A DNA stretch of 8,419 nucleotides from Syntrophorhabdaceae bacterium (GTDB lineage: Bacteria; Desulfobacterota; Syntrophorhabdia; Syntrophorhabdales; Syntrophorhabdaceae): the NCBI GenBank assembly GCA_026415015.1, contig JAOAHW010000043.1, positions 1 through 8,419 on the forward strand, read 5' to 3'. Both the position numbers and the translations under genes were made by a program. Below the pieces are notes generated by a model. It searched no databases. It was not told the origin of the DNA and saw only the letters and a program-made list of their open reading frames with translations. Positions 1 through 7,761 of this stretch are shown in pieces. Each line of letters begins with the position of its first letter. Within the stretch, counting starts at the first letter, position 1.

Positions 1-70
1 ATAGATGAGTTTATCAAGGCATACCTTTTATTCTTGACTTTTCAACAAAAAATGGATTAATTAATAAGTT

Positions 71-304
71 ATGGAACTGTTTAGTGACAATAAAATAGAT
101 GAACTGGAAAAAAAGATTGAGATGCTCATTAAAAATTATAAGGCCTTTAAGGAAGAAAAGGAACAGCTTTCAGTAAAGCTACAGGCCATGGAAAATGAAA
201 ACAAGGAACTGAAAAAGAGGCTTGACGAGACTGCCAATGAGAGAAAGCTGGTACTTGAGAAGGTTATGGGCATCCTCGAAAAGGTCGAGTCTGTGGATTT
301 TTAA
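71..304 (+). CDS. zapB: ZapB-like small coiled-coil cell division protein
   Basis: A 77-residue protein that is almost entirely charged heptad-type coiled coil: Leu/Ile/Met at regular spacing among Glu and Lys from about residue 8 to 70, with no membrane segment or catalytic motif. Length and composition fit the short ZapB-like proteins that sit directly before zapA in many Desulfobacterota. ZapB in gammaproteobacteria is a coiled coil that stabilises the FtsZ ring through ZapA; a similar role is inferred here from position. The stop codon (302-304) overlaps the zapA ribosome binding site, so the two are probably co-transcribed and translationally coupled. I chose the ATG at 71; no convincing Shine-Dalgarno sequence precedes it. 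Coiled coils match one another easily, so the name rests mainly on context. Confidence 0.7.
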   Translation: MELFSDNKIDELEKKIEMLIKNYKAFKEEKEQLSVKLQAMENENKELKKRLDETANERKLVLEKVMGILEKVESVDF

Positions 305-312
305 GGACATAG

Positions 313-603
313 ATGGAAAAAAGGGTTGAGGTAAACATATTGAATCAACCATTTGTTTTTATTGGCCAGGATGAGGAGAGGATAAAAAGATTAGCAAAGT
401 TTGTTGATGAAAAAGTAAATCACGTAATAAATGATTATGGTATAGTTAACACTTTGAATGCGGTAATTATGGCAATGATGGAATTAACTGACGAGTATCT
501 CGAATTTAGGGAACAGGCCGAAAGGTTTGAAGTAAAGGCCCTAAAAATTTTTAGAAAGGTAGAAGAATTTGAAGTTCCCTGCGATGTTCGTGATAAATGG
601 TAA
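313..603 (+). CDS. zapA: cell division protein ZapA
   Basis: A 96-residue protein with the layout of the ZapA family. The N-terminal beta-rich part (residues 1-20) contains the typical VEVNILNQPF-like strand. A helix with RIKRLAKFVDEKV (about 24-36) follows, then the NTLNAVIMAMMELTDEY helix (about 46-62) and a C-terminal coiled-coil helix. ZapA is a cytosolic FtsZ-binding protein that bundles protofilaments at the division site. The start at 313 is supported by AAGGA at 303-307, five bases upstream and overlapping the end of the preceding gene. The gene is immediately followed by 6S RNA, an arrangement also known from Escherichia coli (zapA–ssrS). Its 3' end seems to carry the 6S promoter. 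Confidence 0.93.
   Translation: MEKRVEVNILNQPFVFIGQDEERIKRLAKFVDEKVNHVINDYGIVNTLNAVIMAMMELTDEYLEFREQAERFEVKALKIFRKVEEFEVPCDVRDKW
569..597 (+). promoter_or_regulatory. candidate sigma-70 promoter for 6S RNA
   Basis: TTGAAG at 569-574 (four of six to TTGACA) and GATAAA at 592-597 (four of six to TATAAT) are separated by 17 bases. The predicted transcription start is about 604-606, exactly where the conserved 6S RNA begins. The elements lie inside the last codons of zapA. This is read by eye; the coincidence with the RNA 5' end is the main support. Confidence 0.45.
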
Positions 604-757
604 TCTTAGAGCCAACACCTCTTTTTTGGGAGTCTTCCACTGCTGGAGTGTGCATGCTCGCACGATAAGCGAGAAGCCTGAACCAGCAAATAGACACCCA
701 CTTTAACTAGAGGTTCAAGAAATACTGTTTACACGGCATCCGCGGGGTTTTTATTTT
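604..757 (+). ncRNA. ssrS: 6S RNA
   Basis: This RNA mimics an open promoter and binds sigma-70 RNA polymerase to reshape transcription in stationary phase. The sequence shows the family core directly. GCATGCTCG near 652-660 and CGAGAAGCCT near 671-680 match the same blocks in E. coli 6S RNA. CTCGC (657-661) pairs with GCGAG (669-673) to cap the arm, and TGCTGG (641-646) pairs with CCAGCA (683-688) beside the central bubble. AGGTTCAAGA (711-720) and CGGCATCCGCGG (734-745) match the 3' side. The RNA ends in a T-rich run after GCGGGG (742-747), which probably terminates it. Position directly after zapA is the classical location. Both ends are approximate, because the closing stem is imperfect by eye. 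Confidence 0.92.
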
Positions 758-866
758 TAAGGGGTAGTAGTAGAGGAAATAGGAGTTTAATATAAATAGT
801 TTAGAATTATTGGAGGTATTAACCACCTATCTATAGAAAATAATTAAGCTTTCCTCTCTATGGACA

Positions 867-892
867 CCCCTTTTACATACAAGGGGGCACTT
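867..892 (+). promoter_or_regulatory. hairpin covering the rny ribosome binding site
   Basis: CCCCTT (867-872) is perfectly complementary to AAGGGG (881-886) with an eight-base loop. The right arm is the Shine-Dalgarno sequence AAGGGGG (881-887), four bases before the TTG start of rny. If formed, the stem would hide the ribosome binding site. It is short (six pairs, four of them G-C), so its strength is moderate and a regulatory role is inference. Confidence 0.4.
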
Positions 893-2442
893 TGAACATA
901 ATAATCTATATTGTAATTTTTATAGTTGCCTTTTTTATCGGTCTTGTAGCCGCAAGGGTAATTCAGAAGAAAAAGATCGGTGAATACGAAAAGATCGGTA
1001 AAAAGATACTTGAAGATGCCAAGAAAGAGGCTGATGTTGCCATTAGAGAGGCTACTATCCAGGCAAAGGATGTGGCTCTACAGGCAAGGAATGAGTTAGA
1101 GCAGGAGATAAAGGCAAGACGTCTTGAACTCCAGAATGCTGAAAAGAGGCTTGCCCAGAAAGAATCCAGCATAGATAGAAAGATAGATGCCCTGGACAAG
1201 AAAGAAGAGGATCTATCTAAAAAAGAGAGGGAACTCACAAATAAACAAGCAAGTCTTGAAAATAAAATAAAGGAATATGAAAACCTCCTTGTTCGGGAGA
1301 GAGAAAAATTAGAGAAGATATCCGGTCTTACCTGCGAAGAGGCAAAAAAGATATTGATGCAGATGATGGAGGATGAGGCACGCTATGAGGCCATAAAGAT
1401 TTGCAAAAAGATAGAAGAAGAGGCAAGAGAAAAGGCAGACAAAAAGGCCAAGGAGATTATAGCCACATCTATCCAGAGATACGCTGGGGAATATGTGGGA
1501 GAGAGCACTGTCTCTGTGGTAACACTGCCCAATGAGGAGATGAAAGGCAGGATAATAGGTAGAGAGGGTAGAAACATAAGGGCCCTTGAGGCAGCAACGG
1601 GTGTTGATATTATAATAGATGACACACCTGAGGCGGTTATCCTTTCATGCTTCAACCCCATAAGGCGTGAGGTGGCAAGGATTGCTATAGAGCGATTAAT
1701 TAGTGACGGAAGAATACACCCGGCAAGGATAGAAGAGATCGTCTCTAAGGTGGCTGAAGAGATGGAGGTGAAGATAAAAGAGGCAGGTGAACAGGCCATA
1801 TTTGACCTTGGCATTCATAACGTCCACCCTGAGATAGTAAAGCTCATAGGTAGGTTAAAATTCAGAAGTAGCTATGCTCAGAATGTATATCAACACTCAT
1901 TAGAGGTGGCCTTTATATGTGGCATAATAGCCTCTGAGCTAAGACTTAATGTAAAACTTGCAAAGAGGGCAGGTCTACTCCACGATATTGGCAAGGCCGT
2001 TGACCATGAGATAGAGGGTTCCCATTCATTCATAGGTGCAGACCTTGCAAAGAAATATGGTGAAGACGATGAGATAATCCATGCAATAATGGCACATCAT
2101 GAGGATGTAGAGGCTACAGGTATCCTCGATGTGATAGTACAGGCAGCAGATGCCCTCTCTGGTGCAAGACCGGGTGCAAGAAGGGAGATGCTTGAGACAT
2201 ATATAAAGAGGCTTGAAGAACTCGAGCGTATTGCCAATAGCTTCAGCGGGGTGGAGAAATCCTATGCCATACAGGCAGGTAGGGAGATAAGGATAGTTGT
2301 GAGCAGCGATAAGGTGACAGACGAAAACATCTATATCCTCTCAAAAGAGATAGCAAAAAAGATTGAGACTGATCTATCGTACCCCGGTCAGATAAAAATA
2401 GTTGTCATCAGAGAGACCAGGGCAGTTGAGTATGCAAGATAA
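892..2442 (+). CDS. rny: ribonuclease Y
   Basis: A membrane-anchored endoribonuclease that starts mRNA decay in many bacteria. The 516 residues match the usual length of about 520. Domain order: an N-terminal transmembrane helix (about residues 3-22, hydrophobic Ile/Val/Phe run); a long charged coiled coil (about 25-190); a KH RNA-binding domain with GRIIGREGRNIR at 219-230; and an HD metal-dependent phosphohydrolase domain with His335, the HD pair His364-Asp365, His402/His403 and Asp420 visible as metal ligands. The start is a TTG at 892, supported by AAGGGGG four bases upstream and by placing the membrane helix at the very N-terminus; no in-frame ATG fits better. The gene heads an operon with the ymdB-like gene, which overlaps its end, and tyrS. 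A weak start codon plus an occluded ribosome site suggests its translation is kept low. Confidence 0.96.
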   Translation: MNIIIYIVIFIVAFFIGLVAARVIQKKKIGEYEKIGKKILEDAKKEADVAIREATIQAKDVALQARNELEQEIKARRLELQNAEKRLAQKESSIDRKIDALDKKEEDLSKKERELTNKQASLENKIKEYENLLVREREKLEKISGLTCEEAKKILMQMMEDEARYEAIKICKKIEEEAREKADKKAKEIIATSIQRYAGEYVGESTVSVVTLPNEEMKGRIIGREGRNIRALEAATGVDIIIDDTPEAVILSCFNPIRREVARIAIERLISDGRIHPARIEEIVSKVAEEMEVKIKEAGEQAIFDLGIHNVHPEIVKLIGRLKFRSSYAQNVYQHSLEVAFICGIIASELRLNVKLAKRAGLLHDIGKAVDHEIEGSHSFIGADLAKKYGEDDEIIHAIMAHHEDVEATGILDVIVQAADALSGARPGARREMLETYIKRLEELERIANSFSGVEKSYAIQAGREIRIVVSSDKVTDENIYILSKEIAKKIETDLSYPGQIKIVVIRETRAVEYAR

Positions 2443-3214
2443 TGTTATAAAGGTCTTTTTCCTCGGGGATGTAATAGGCAAACCAGGGAGAAAGGCTGTA
2501 GAGCAGTTCGTAAAAAAATCTGATGCAGACTTCCACATAATAAACGGTGAGAATCTCGCTGGGGGCATAGGTATAACGCCCAAGACAGCCCTTGAGATAC
2601 TGTCTTATGGTGTTGATGCCATCACAACAGGCAACCATGTATGGAAAAAAAAAGATATTATACCCTTTCTCATGGAAGAGCAGAGGGTCTTAAGACCTCT
2701 CAACTATCCAAGGGGAACCCCTGGTTTTGGATACGGGTTATTTAAAAAAAATAATAAATCCATCTACGTAGTAAATCTTGAAGGCAGGGTCTTTATGAAT
2801 CACCTTGAATGCCCCTTCAGGGCCATAGATGACCTTGTCAAAGAGATAGGTTCAGGAGGAAATGTCCCAATCATTTTGGACTTCCATGCAGAGGCAACAT
2901 CAGAGAAGATTGCCATGGGTTGGTTTCTCGATGGTAGGGTATCTGCTGTTATTGGGACACACACCCATGTCCAAACCTCAGACTGCAAGATATTGCCTTG
3001 TGGCACAGGATACATAACAGATGCTGGCATGACAGGGAGCATAAACTCTGTAATAGGAATGGACAAAAAGGCTGTCCTTGAAAAGTTTATAACCCTCCTT
3101 CCCCAAAAATATGAGGTAGGAAAAGAGGATGTGGAGGTACAGGGGGTGGCTTTAACAATAGATGGTGAGACAAAAACATGCCTTAAGATAGAGGCTATAA
3201 AAGAAAAAATATAG
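2432..3214 (+). CDS. ymdB: YmdB-family metallophosphoesterase (TIGR00282)
   Basis: 260 residues, close to the 264 of Bacillus subtilis YmdB, a di-metal phosphodiesterase reported to hydrolyse 2',3'-cyclic nucleotides and to affect biofilm and motility switching. This is not the E. coli macrodomain protein of the same name. All expected metal ligands are present: Asp13 in FLGDVIG, Glu40 and Asn41 in NGEN, Asn68-His69 in TGNH, His152 in DFHAEATSEK, and His177 and His179 in GTHTHVQT. I chose ATG 2432, giving a short tail before the first strand. A TTG at 2402 would add ten residues that lie inside rny and look unlike the family. The start overlaps the end of rny by 11 bases, implying coupled translation. 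The cellular substrate here is not shown by the sequence. Confidence 0.93.
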   Translation: MQDNVIKVFFLGDVIGKPGRKAVEQFVKKSDADFHIINGENLAGGIGITPKTALEILSYGVDAITTGNHVWKKKDIIPFLMEEQRVLRPLNYPRGTPGFGYGLFKKNNKSIYVVNLEGRVFMNHLECPFRAIDDLVKEIGSGGNVPIILDFHAEATSEKIAMGWFLDGRVSAVIGTHTHVQTSDCKILPCGTGYITDAGMTGSINSVIGMDKKAVLEKFITLLPQKYEVGKEDVEVQGVALTIDGETKTCLKIEAIKEKI

Positions 3215-3225
3215 GGTGGGGCAAT

Positions 3226-4431
3226 ATGGATATAGAAAAACAGATGGAGATTATAAAAAGGGGTGCTGTAGACCTAATAAGTGAGGAGGAATTAAGGGAT
3301 AGGTTAAAAAAGGCACAGGCAGAAAACAGACCCCTCAGGGTAAAGCTCGGTTTAGACCCAACTGCACCAGATTTGCATCTTGGTCATACTGTGGTCTTAC
3401 AGAAGCTAAAACAGTTTCAAGAACTCGGCCATACTGCCATATTCTTGATAGGCGATTTTACAGGTATGATAGGCGACCCTACAGGTAGGATAGAGACAAG
3501 GCCTGCCCTTTCAAAGGAGGAACTCCTTGCCAATGCAGAGACCTATAAAAAACAGGTCTTTAAGATACTTGACCCTGAAAAGACAGAGATAAGGTTCAAT
3601 AGCGAGTGGTTTGAAACCATGAATGCCTCGGATATGATAAGGCTATGCGCAAAATACACCATGGCGAGGATGATGGAGCGTGAGGACTTCAGAAACCGCT
3701 TTCAGAATAATATACCCATAAGCATCCACGAGTTTTTATATCCTCTTGTCCAGGGATATGATTCAGTGGCACTCAGGGCAGATGTGGAACTCGGCGGGCA
3801 TGACCAGATATTCAACCTCTATGTGGGCAGGGACCTTCAGAGGTCCTACGGTCAGCAGTCTCAGATCATAGTAACTGTCCCTTTGCTTGAAGGAACAGAC
3901 GGTATAAATAAGATGAGTAAGAGTTATGGAAACTACGTGGGTATAGATGAGCCCCCTGATGTCATATTCGGAAAGCTCATGTCCATCTCTGACGAACTTA
4001 TGCTCAAATATTATGAACTATTAAGTGATATAACAATAGATGAGTTGAAAACTCTAAAGGAAGGCATAAAAGATGGCACAATCCATCCAAGGGATGCAAA
4101 GGTGAGGTTTGCCAAGGAGATAATAACAAGGTTCCACAGCAAAGAGGCCGCAGATGAAGCCCATCTAAACTTTGAAAAGGTCTTCAAGGAAAAGGAGATA
4201 CCTGAAGATATAGAGACTGTAGAGATAAAAAAGATTGAGTTGGAGAGATGGCTACCAAAACTGCTCCTAAATTTAGGAATGGTTTCATCAACCTCTGAAG
4301 GCAAGAGGATGATAGGACAGGGTGCAGTGATTATAAATGGAGAGAAGGTAAAATCAGAGGATACACCCATAAGCAATGAACTAATCATAAAGGTAGGTAA
4401 GAGGAGATTTAAAAAGATATTATTCAAATAA
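3226..4431 (+). CDS. tyrS: tyrosyl-tRNA synthetase
   Basis: A class I aminoacyl-tRNA synthetase that charges tRNA-Tyr with tyrosine in the cytosol. Its 401 residues contain the HIGH-type signature HLGH at 51-54 inside GLDPTAPDLHLGH, and the tyrosine-binding helix region with YPLVQGYDS and GGHDQIFNL. The second ATP-binding motif, KMSKS, is at 229-233, and a C-terminal S4 RNA-binding domain spans about 335-400. The KMSKS spelling and roughly 400-residue length point to the TyrZ-like branch, not the E. coli TyrS branch (KFGKT). The ATG at 3226 is preceded by GGTGGGG (3215-3221) with a four-base spacer. The gap to the upstream ymdB-like gene is 11 bases, so it is the last gene of the rny operon. 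Complete, with no unusual features. Confidence 0.97.
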   Translation: MDIEKQMEIIKRGAVDLISEEELRDRLKKAQAENRPLRVKLGLDPTAPDLHLGHTVVLQKLKQFQELGHTAIFLIGDFTGMIGDPTGRIETRPALSKEELLANAETYKKQVFKILDPEKTEIRFNSEWFETMNASDMIRLCAKYTMARMMEREDFRNRFQNNIPISIHEFLYPLVQGYDSVALRADVELGGHDQIFNLYVGRDLQRSYGQQSQIIVTVPLLEGTDGINKMSKSYGNYVGIDEPPDVIFGKLMSISDELMLKYYELLSDITIDELKTLKEGIKDGTIHPRDAKVRFAKEIITRFHSKEAADEAHLNFEKVFKEKEIPEDIETVEIKKIELERWLPKLLLNLGMVSSTSEGKRMIGQGAVIINGEKVKSEDTPISNELIIKVGKRRFKKILFK

Positions 4432-4747
4432 AATCTATACAAGATGGGGTCTTTATACATATCAACGTCTCGATATATCTATTGAAATGGATGTCTATTT
4501 TTTGTAAATTAACAACTAAAGAATGCAAAAAAACCATAGCCTGCCTTTTTTTGTGCATCAAGCATTTAAAAATAGAGGCAAAGGTTAAACAGGTTATTAT
4601 AAAAAGGTGGGGGTTATAATTCTTGGGGGAACAATTTAAGTAATGGACTTTAAATGCGATAAACTTTGAAAATATGTTCATCTAAGAAAAGATGCACAGT
4701 AGTGCCATGAGGGAATACAATAAGTAAAGTTGAGGTATTATGAATCA
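4432..4747 (+). other. AT-rich intergenic region between tyrS and the sensor kinase
   Basis: No convincing gene on either strand; the minus-strand open frames here have no recognisable protein pattern. It must hold the end of the tyrS operon and the start signals of the kinase gene. A perfect TATAAT lies at 4615-4620, but I see no matching -35 box at 16-18 bases upstream. GAGG at 4732-4735 is the only ribosome-site-like sequence near the kinase start. A five-pair inverted repeat, CATCT (4679-4683) with AGATG (4690-4694), is probably incidental. Confidence 0.5.
4523..4558. terminator. A/T-rich inverted repeat, possible weak terminator
   Basis: ATGC plus A7 (4523-4533) is complementary to T7-GT-GCAT (4546-4558) apart from a two-base bulge, with a twelve-base loop. 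On the plus strand the T7 run would follow a small stem, and the reverse strand has a similar run. It lies about 90 bases after tyrS. The stem is mostly A-T and therefore weak, so a terminator role is only a suggestion. Confidence 0.25.
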
Positions 4748-7588
4748 ATGGAGGAAAAAGACATTACCACTGATAAACAGACAAGTTCAAAAAATTTAAC
4801 AGAGCAGATCTACTATTCCATATTCAATAATGTAAAGGACGGCATATCTCAGACAACACCAGAGGGTAGATTGATTGCTGTAAACCCTTCCCTTGCCAAT
4901 ATCTTTGGCTTTAAATCACCGGAAGAGATGCTTGAATCTGTGGTTTCAATAGGCAATGACCTGTATTTCAACCCTGAAGACAGAAATGCCTGGCTAAAAC
5001 TTATGGAAGATAGAGATGAATTAAATAACTATAGAGTCAAGGGTAAAAAAAAGGACGGCACCCCATTCTGGTTCAGTATAGATTCACATGCAATAAAAGA
5101 TAAAAATGGCAGGATTGTTTATTTAATAAGCACACTGAGGGATATTACAGAACAGGTCATACAAGAGAAAAAAAACAGGATTAATATCTTAATCCTCCAG
5201 GCCCTCCTTGACCTGCATCAGATGTCACATGAATCAGTGAGAAACATCAAGAGCTTTATCGTTGAAAAGTGTATTGAGATCACGGGCAGTGAATTAACCT
5301 ATGTAGGTTTTGTAAACGAGGATGAAACCATCTTGAAGACAACGTTCTGGTCAAAGAATATACTTAAGATGTGCAGGCTAAATTATGATAGCTCATTAGA
5401 GTTTAATATAAAAATGGGTGGTCTGTGGGCTGAGCCAATAAGGCAAAAAAAGGCAATTATTGTCAATGATTATGAGGGAACGAATCCTTATAAAAAAGGC
5501 ATGCCTGAAGGTCATATCCCCATAAAGAGATTTATGGGTGTCCCAGTGTTGCATCAAGAAAAGGTTGTGATGACAGGATGTTTCGCCAATAAAGAAGAGC
5601 CTTATGACGAAGATGATGTGACTAATGTTAAATTATTATTACAGGGTTTCTGGAATTTTCTTAGACTTGATGAGGCCCAAAAAAAATTGCAAGAAAGTGA
5701 ACTAAGATACAGGAGCTTGTTTAAAAATGCAAATGATGCAATATTACTCCTAAAAGACGGTATTTTTGTAGATTGTAATCCCAAGGCCCTTGAACTCTTT
5801 AAATGCGAAAGGCGAGAAGTTATAGGGAAAAGACCATATGAACTATCCCCCCCTGTTCAGGCAGACGGTAGATATTCTAATGAAAGGGCAATGGAAAAAA
5901 TACAAGAAGCCATAGCAGGTAAACCTCAATTTTTTGAGTGGGTCCACTCAACCTGTGATGGAGAGCCTTTTTATACAGAGGTGAGCCTAAACAACCTTAA
6001 AATAGGCGATACAACCTTTATTCAGGCGTTAGTTCGGGATATAACAGAGAAGAAAAAGGTAGAGGAACAGATAAGGTTTGAGAGGGAGAGATACGCACTC
6101 CTTGTAGAGAACTTTCCATATGGAGTGATTTTATTGGATAAAAAAGGAGAGTTTGTATATGTAAATAAAAAGTGGGTGGAGATATTTGGATATGAACCAG
6201 ATGAGATACCTAATGGAAAGGCATGGTTTAAAAAGGCTTATCCTGACCATGAATACAGAAAGACTGTAATAGAAGCCTGGTCAAAAGATGTGACAGGTAT
6301 CCAGTTAGGCGACAAAAGACCGAGGGTTTTTAATGTAGTTTGCAAAGACGGATCAGTAAAAATAATCAGCTTTATTACAGTCCTTGTAGAAAACCAATTA
6401 TTTATAACCACAGCCCAGGATATAACAGAATATAAAAGGACAGAAGAGCAGTTTCTACAGGCACAGAAGATGGAGGCTATAGGAAGGCTCGCTGGTGGTA
6501 TTGCCCATGATTTCAATAAAATGCTTACTGTAATACTGGGGCATGCCCAGCTTGGATTGATGAATCTTGATCCGATTAATCCTATATGTCATAGACTTGT
6601 TGAGATCGAGAATGCAGCAAAACGCTCTGCTGAGCTTACAAAAAATCTACTCGCCTTTGCAAGAAAGCAGCCCATCTCACCTAAAACACTGAATATCAAT
6701 AATACCATAGAAGAGATGTTGAATATTTTACACAGACTTATAGGTGAAAATATAGAGCTTAGGTGGTTCCCTAATAAGGACCTATGGCCTGTAAGATTTG
6801 ACCCTGCCCAACTAAATCAAGTAATTATGAATCTTATTGTAAATGCAAGGGATGCCATAGAGGATGTAGGGGCTGTTACCATAGAGACAGATAATATTAT
6901 CCTTGATGAGATATACTGTAGAAACCACATGGGATTTTATCCTGGTGAGTTTGTCATGCTGGCCATAAGCGATAATGGGATTGGCATGGAAAAAGATGTC
7001 CTCGAACATATATTTGAGCCCTTCTTCACCACGAAGGATGTGGATAAAGGTTCAGGGCTAGGGCTTTCAACAGTCTATGGGATTGTAAAACAGAATAATG
7101 GATTTATAAATGCCTACAGTGAGCCGAAAAAAGGGACTACATTCAAGATATATATACCCAGATTTAAAGGTAAAGAAGAAAAGATACAGGAGAAAGAGGA
7201 TGTAGATGTATTAATGAGTAAAGGTGAAACCATTCTCATTGTGGAGGATGAAAAGGATGTCTTGGAGCTCTGCTCTCGTATGCTCGAGGAGTTGGGCTAT
7301 CAGGTTATCTCTGCCAACAGCCCAGAGCAGGCAATAAAAGGGGTAAAAGAATATGGAGGGGACATCCATCTTTTATTGACCGATGTTATCATGCCTGAGA
7401 TGAACGGAAAAGAGCTTGCAAAGGTTATAAAAAATATCAAACCCCATATAAAATGCCTTTTTATGTCCGGTTACACAAACAATGCAGTGATTCATAACGG
7501 CATAATCATGGATGGTATAACATATATGCAGAAGCCCTTTTCACTCCTTGAGCTATCAGTAAAGGTAAGACAGGCACTTGAAGATTAG
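4748..7588 (+). CDS. cytosolic hybrid histidine kinase (PAS–GAF–PAS–PAS–HisKA–HATPase–REC)
   Basis: A 946-residue sensor kinase. From the N-terminus: PAS (about 15-135); a GAF-2-type domain (about 145-305) with GLWAEPIR and GVPVLHQEKV; PAS (about 318-430); PAS (about 440-560); and HisKA with phospho-acceptor His587 in GGIAHDF. The HATPase follows, with Asn699 (N box), DNGIG at 742-746 and GSGLGL at 768-773. The C-terminal receiver has acidic pocket Glu833/Asp834/Glu835, phospho-acceptor Asp879 in LLTDVIMPEMNG, and Lys929. No transmembrane helix is visible, so it should sense a cytosolic cue; the ligand is unknown. Position H+4, normally Asn in AHDFNN kinases, is Lys591. There is no separate response regulator or output domain nearby, so a distant partner is expected. 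Start: ATG 4748, with GAGG at 4732-4735, 12 bases away. A TTG at 4730 would add six residues and cannot be excluded. Confidence 0.93.
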   Translation: MEEKDITTDKQTSSKNLTEQIYYSIFNNVKDGISQTTPEGRLIAVNPSLANIFGFKSPEEMLESVVSIGNDLYFNPEDRNAWLKLMEDRDELNNYRVKGKKKDGTPFWFSIDSHAIKDKNGRIVYLISTLRDITEQVIQEKKNRINILILQALLDLHQMSHESVRNIKSFIVEKCIEITGSELTYVGFVNEDETILKTTFWSKNILKMCRLNYDSSLEFNIKMGGLWAEPIRQKKAIIVNDYEGTNPYKKGMPEGHIPIKRFMGVPVLHQEKVVMTGCFANKEEPYDEDDVTNVKLLLQGFWNFLRLDEAQKKLQESELRYRSLFKNANDAILLLKDGIFVDCNPKALELFKCERREVIGKRPYELSPPVQADGRYSNERAMEKIQEAIAGKPQFFEWVHSTCDGEPFYTEVSLNNLKIGDTTFIQALVRDITEKKKVEEQIRFERERYALLVENFPYGVILLDKKGEFVYVNKKWVEIFGYEPDEIPNGKAWFKKAYPDHEYRKTVIEAWSKDVTGIQLGDKRPRVFNVVCKDGSVKIISFITVLVENQLFITTAQDITEYKRTEEQFLQAQKMEAIGRLAGGIAHDFNKMLTVILGHAQLGLMNLDPINPICHRLVEIENAAKRSAELTKNLLAFARKQPISPKTLNINNTIEEMLNILHRLIGENIELRWFPNKDLWPVRFDPAQLNQVIMNLIVNARDAIEDVGAVTIETDNIILDEIYCRNHMGFYPGEFVMLAISDNGIGMEKDVLEHIFEPFFTTKDVDKGSGLGLSTVYGIVKQNNGFINAYSEPKKGTTFKIYIPRFKGKEEKIQEKEDVDVLMSKGETILIVEDEKDVLELCSRMLEELGYQVISANSPEQAIKGVKEYGGDIHLLLTDVIMPEMNGKELAKVIKNIKPHIKCLFMSGYTNNAVIHNGIIMDGITYMQKPFSLLELSVKVRQALED

Positions 7589-7606
7589 CCTGTAAAATTG
7601 ATGTAA

Positions 7607-7632
7607 TCCCTATATAGAATTTTTAATAGGGG
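7607..7632 (+). terminator. inverted repeat after the kinase gene, possible terminator
   Basis: CCCTAT (7608-7613) is perfectly complementary to ATAGGG (7626-7631), extendable by one T-G pair, with a 12-base loop. It lies about 20 bases after the kinase stop codon. No T-run follows, so it is not a standard intrinsic terminator. Confidence 0.25.
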
Positions 7633-7712
7633 AGTATGGATAGACAATACATTTACTTTACTGCAGCATACATGTAAATCAAGATACTAATAAAAACTCC
7701 CCGGGCAGGACT

Positions 7713-7727
7713 TCCGCCAGAGGCGGA
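7713..7727. repeat. palindromic element copy 1 (TCCGCCAGAGGCGGA)
   Basis: Perfect six-base inverted repeat TCCGCC/GGCGGA around AGA. It is strikingly GC-rich against its AT-rich surroundings. It sits within the T-loop of the tRNA-Asn relic, in an insert that also contains a small inverted repeat GGCT-TAT-AGCC (7732-7742). The same arms recur at 7766-7780. Confidence 0.85.
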
Positions 7728-7761
7728 TTTCGGCTTATAGCCTCAACCTGCAACCTATTGG

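Noticed and set aside
1..60. Open frame entering from the left edge, 19 residues ending at TAA 58-60
   Set aside because: Too short to tell from chance; another frame is also open to position 38. It may be the end of an upstream gene, but nothing recognisable is visible.
34..61. TTGACT (34-39) and ATTAAT (56-61) as a promoter for zapB
   Set aside because: The predicted transcription start falls at about 68, leaving almost no leader before the ATG at 71, and the -10 match is weak.
812..828. GGAGGT followed by ACCACCT as a ribosome site or small hairpin
   Set aside because: No start codon follows at a usable distance, and the stem is only four pairs.
963..1238. Ser/Leu-rich minus-strand frame inside rny
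   Set aside because: Reverse shadow of the Lys/Glu-rich coiled coil of RNase Y; the composition is explained by the plus-strand gene.
4011..4460. 149-residue minus-strand frame over the end of tyrS
   Set aside because: Antisense shadow of the conserved S4-domain region of tyrS, with low-complexity Ser/Phe composition and no motif.
4424..4681. 85-residue minus-strand frame in the tyrS–kinase gap
   Set aside because: Overlaps the tyrS end, has Cys/His/Ile-rich chance-like composition, and shows no ribosome site or family pattern.
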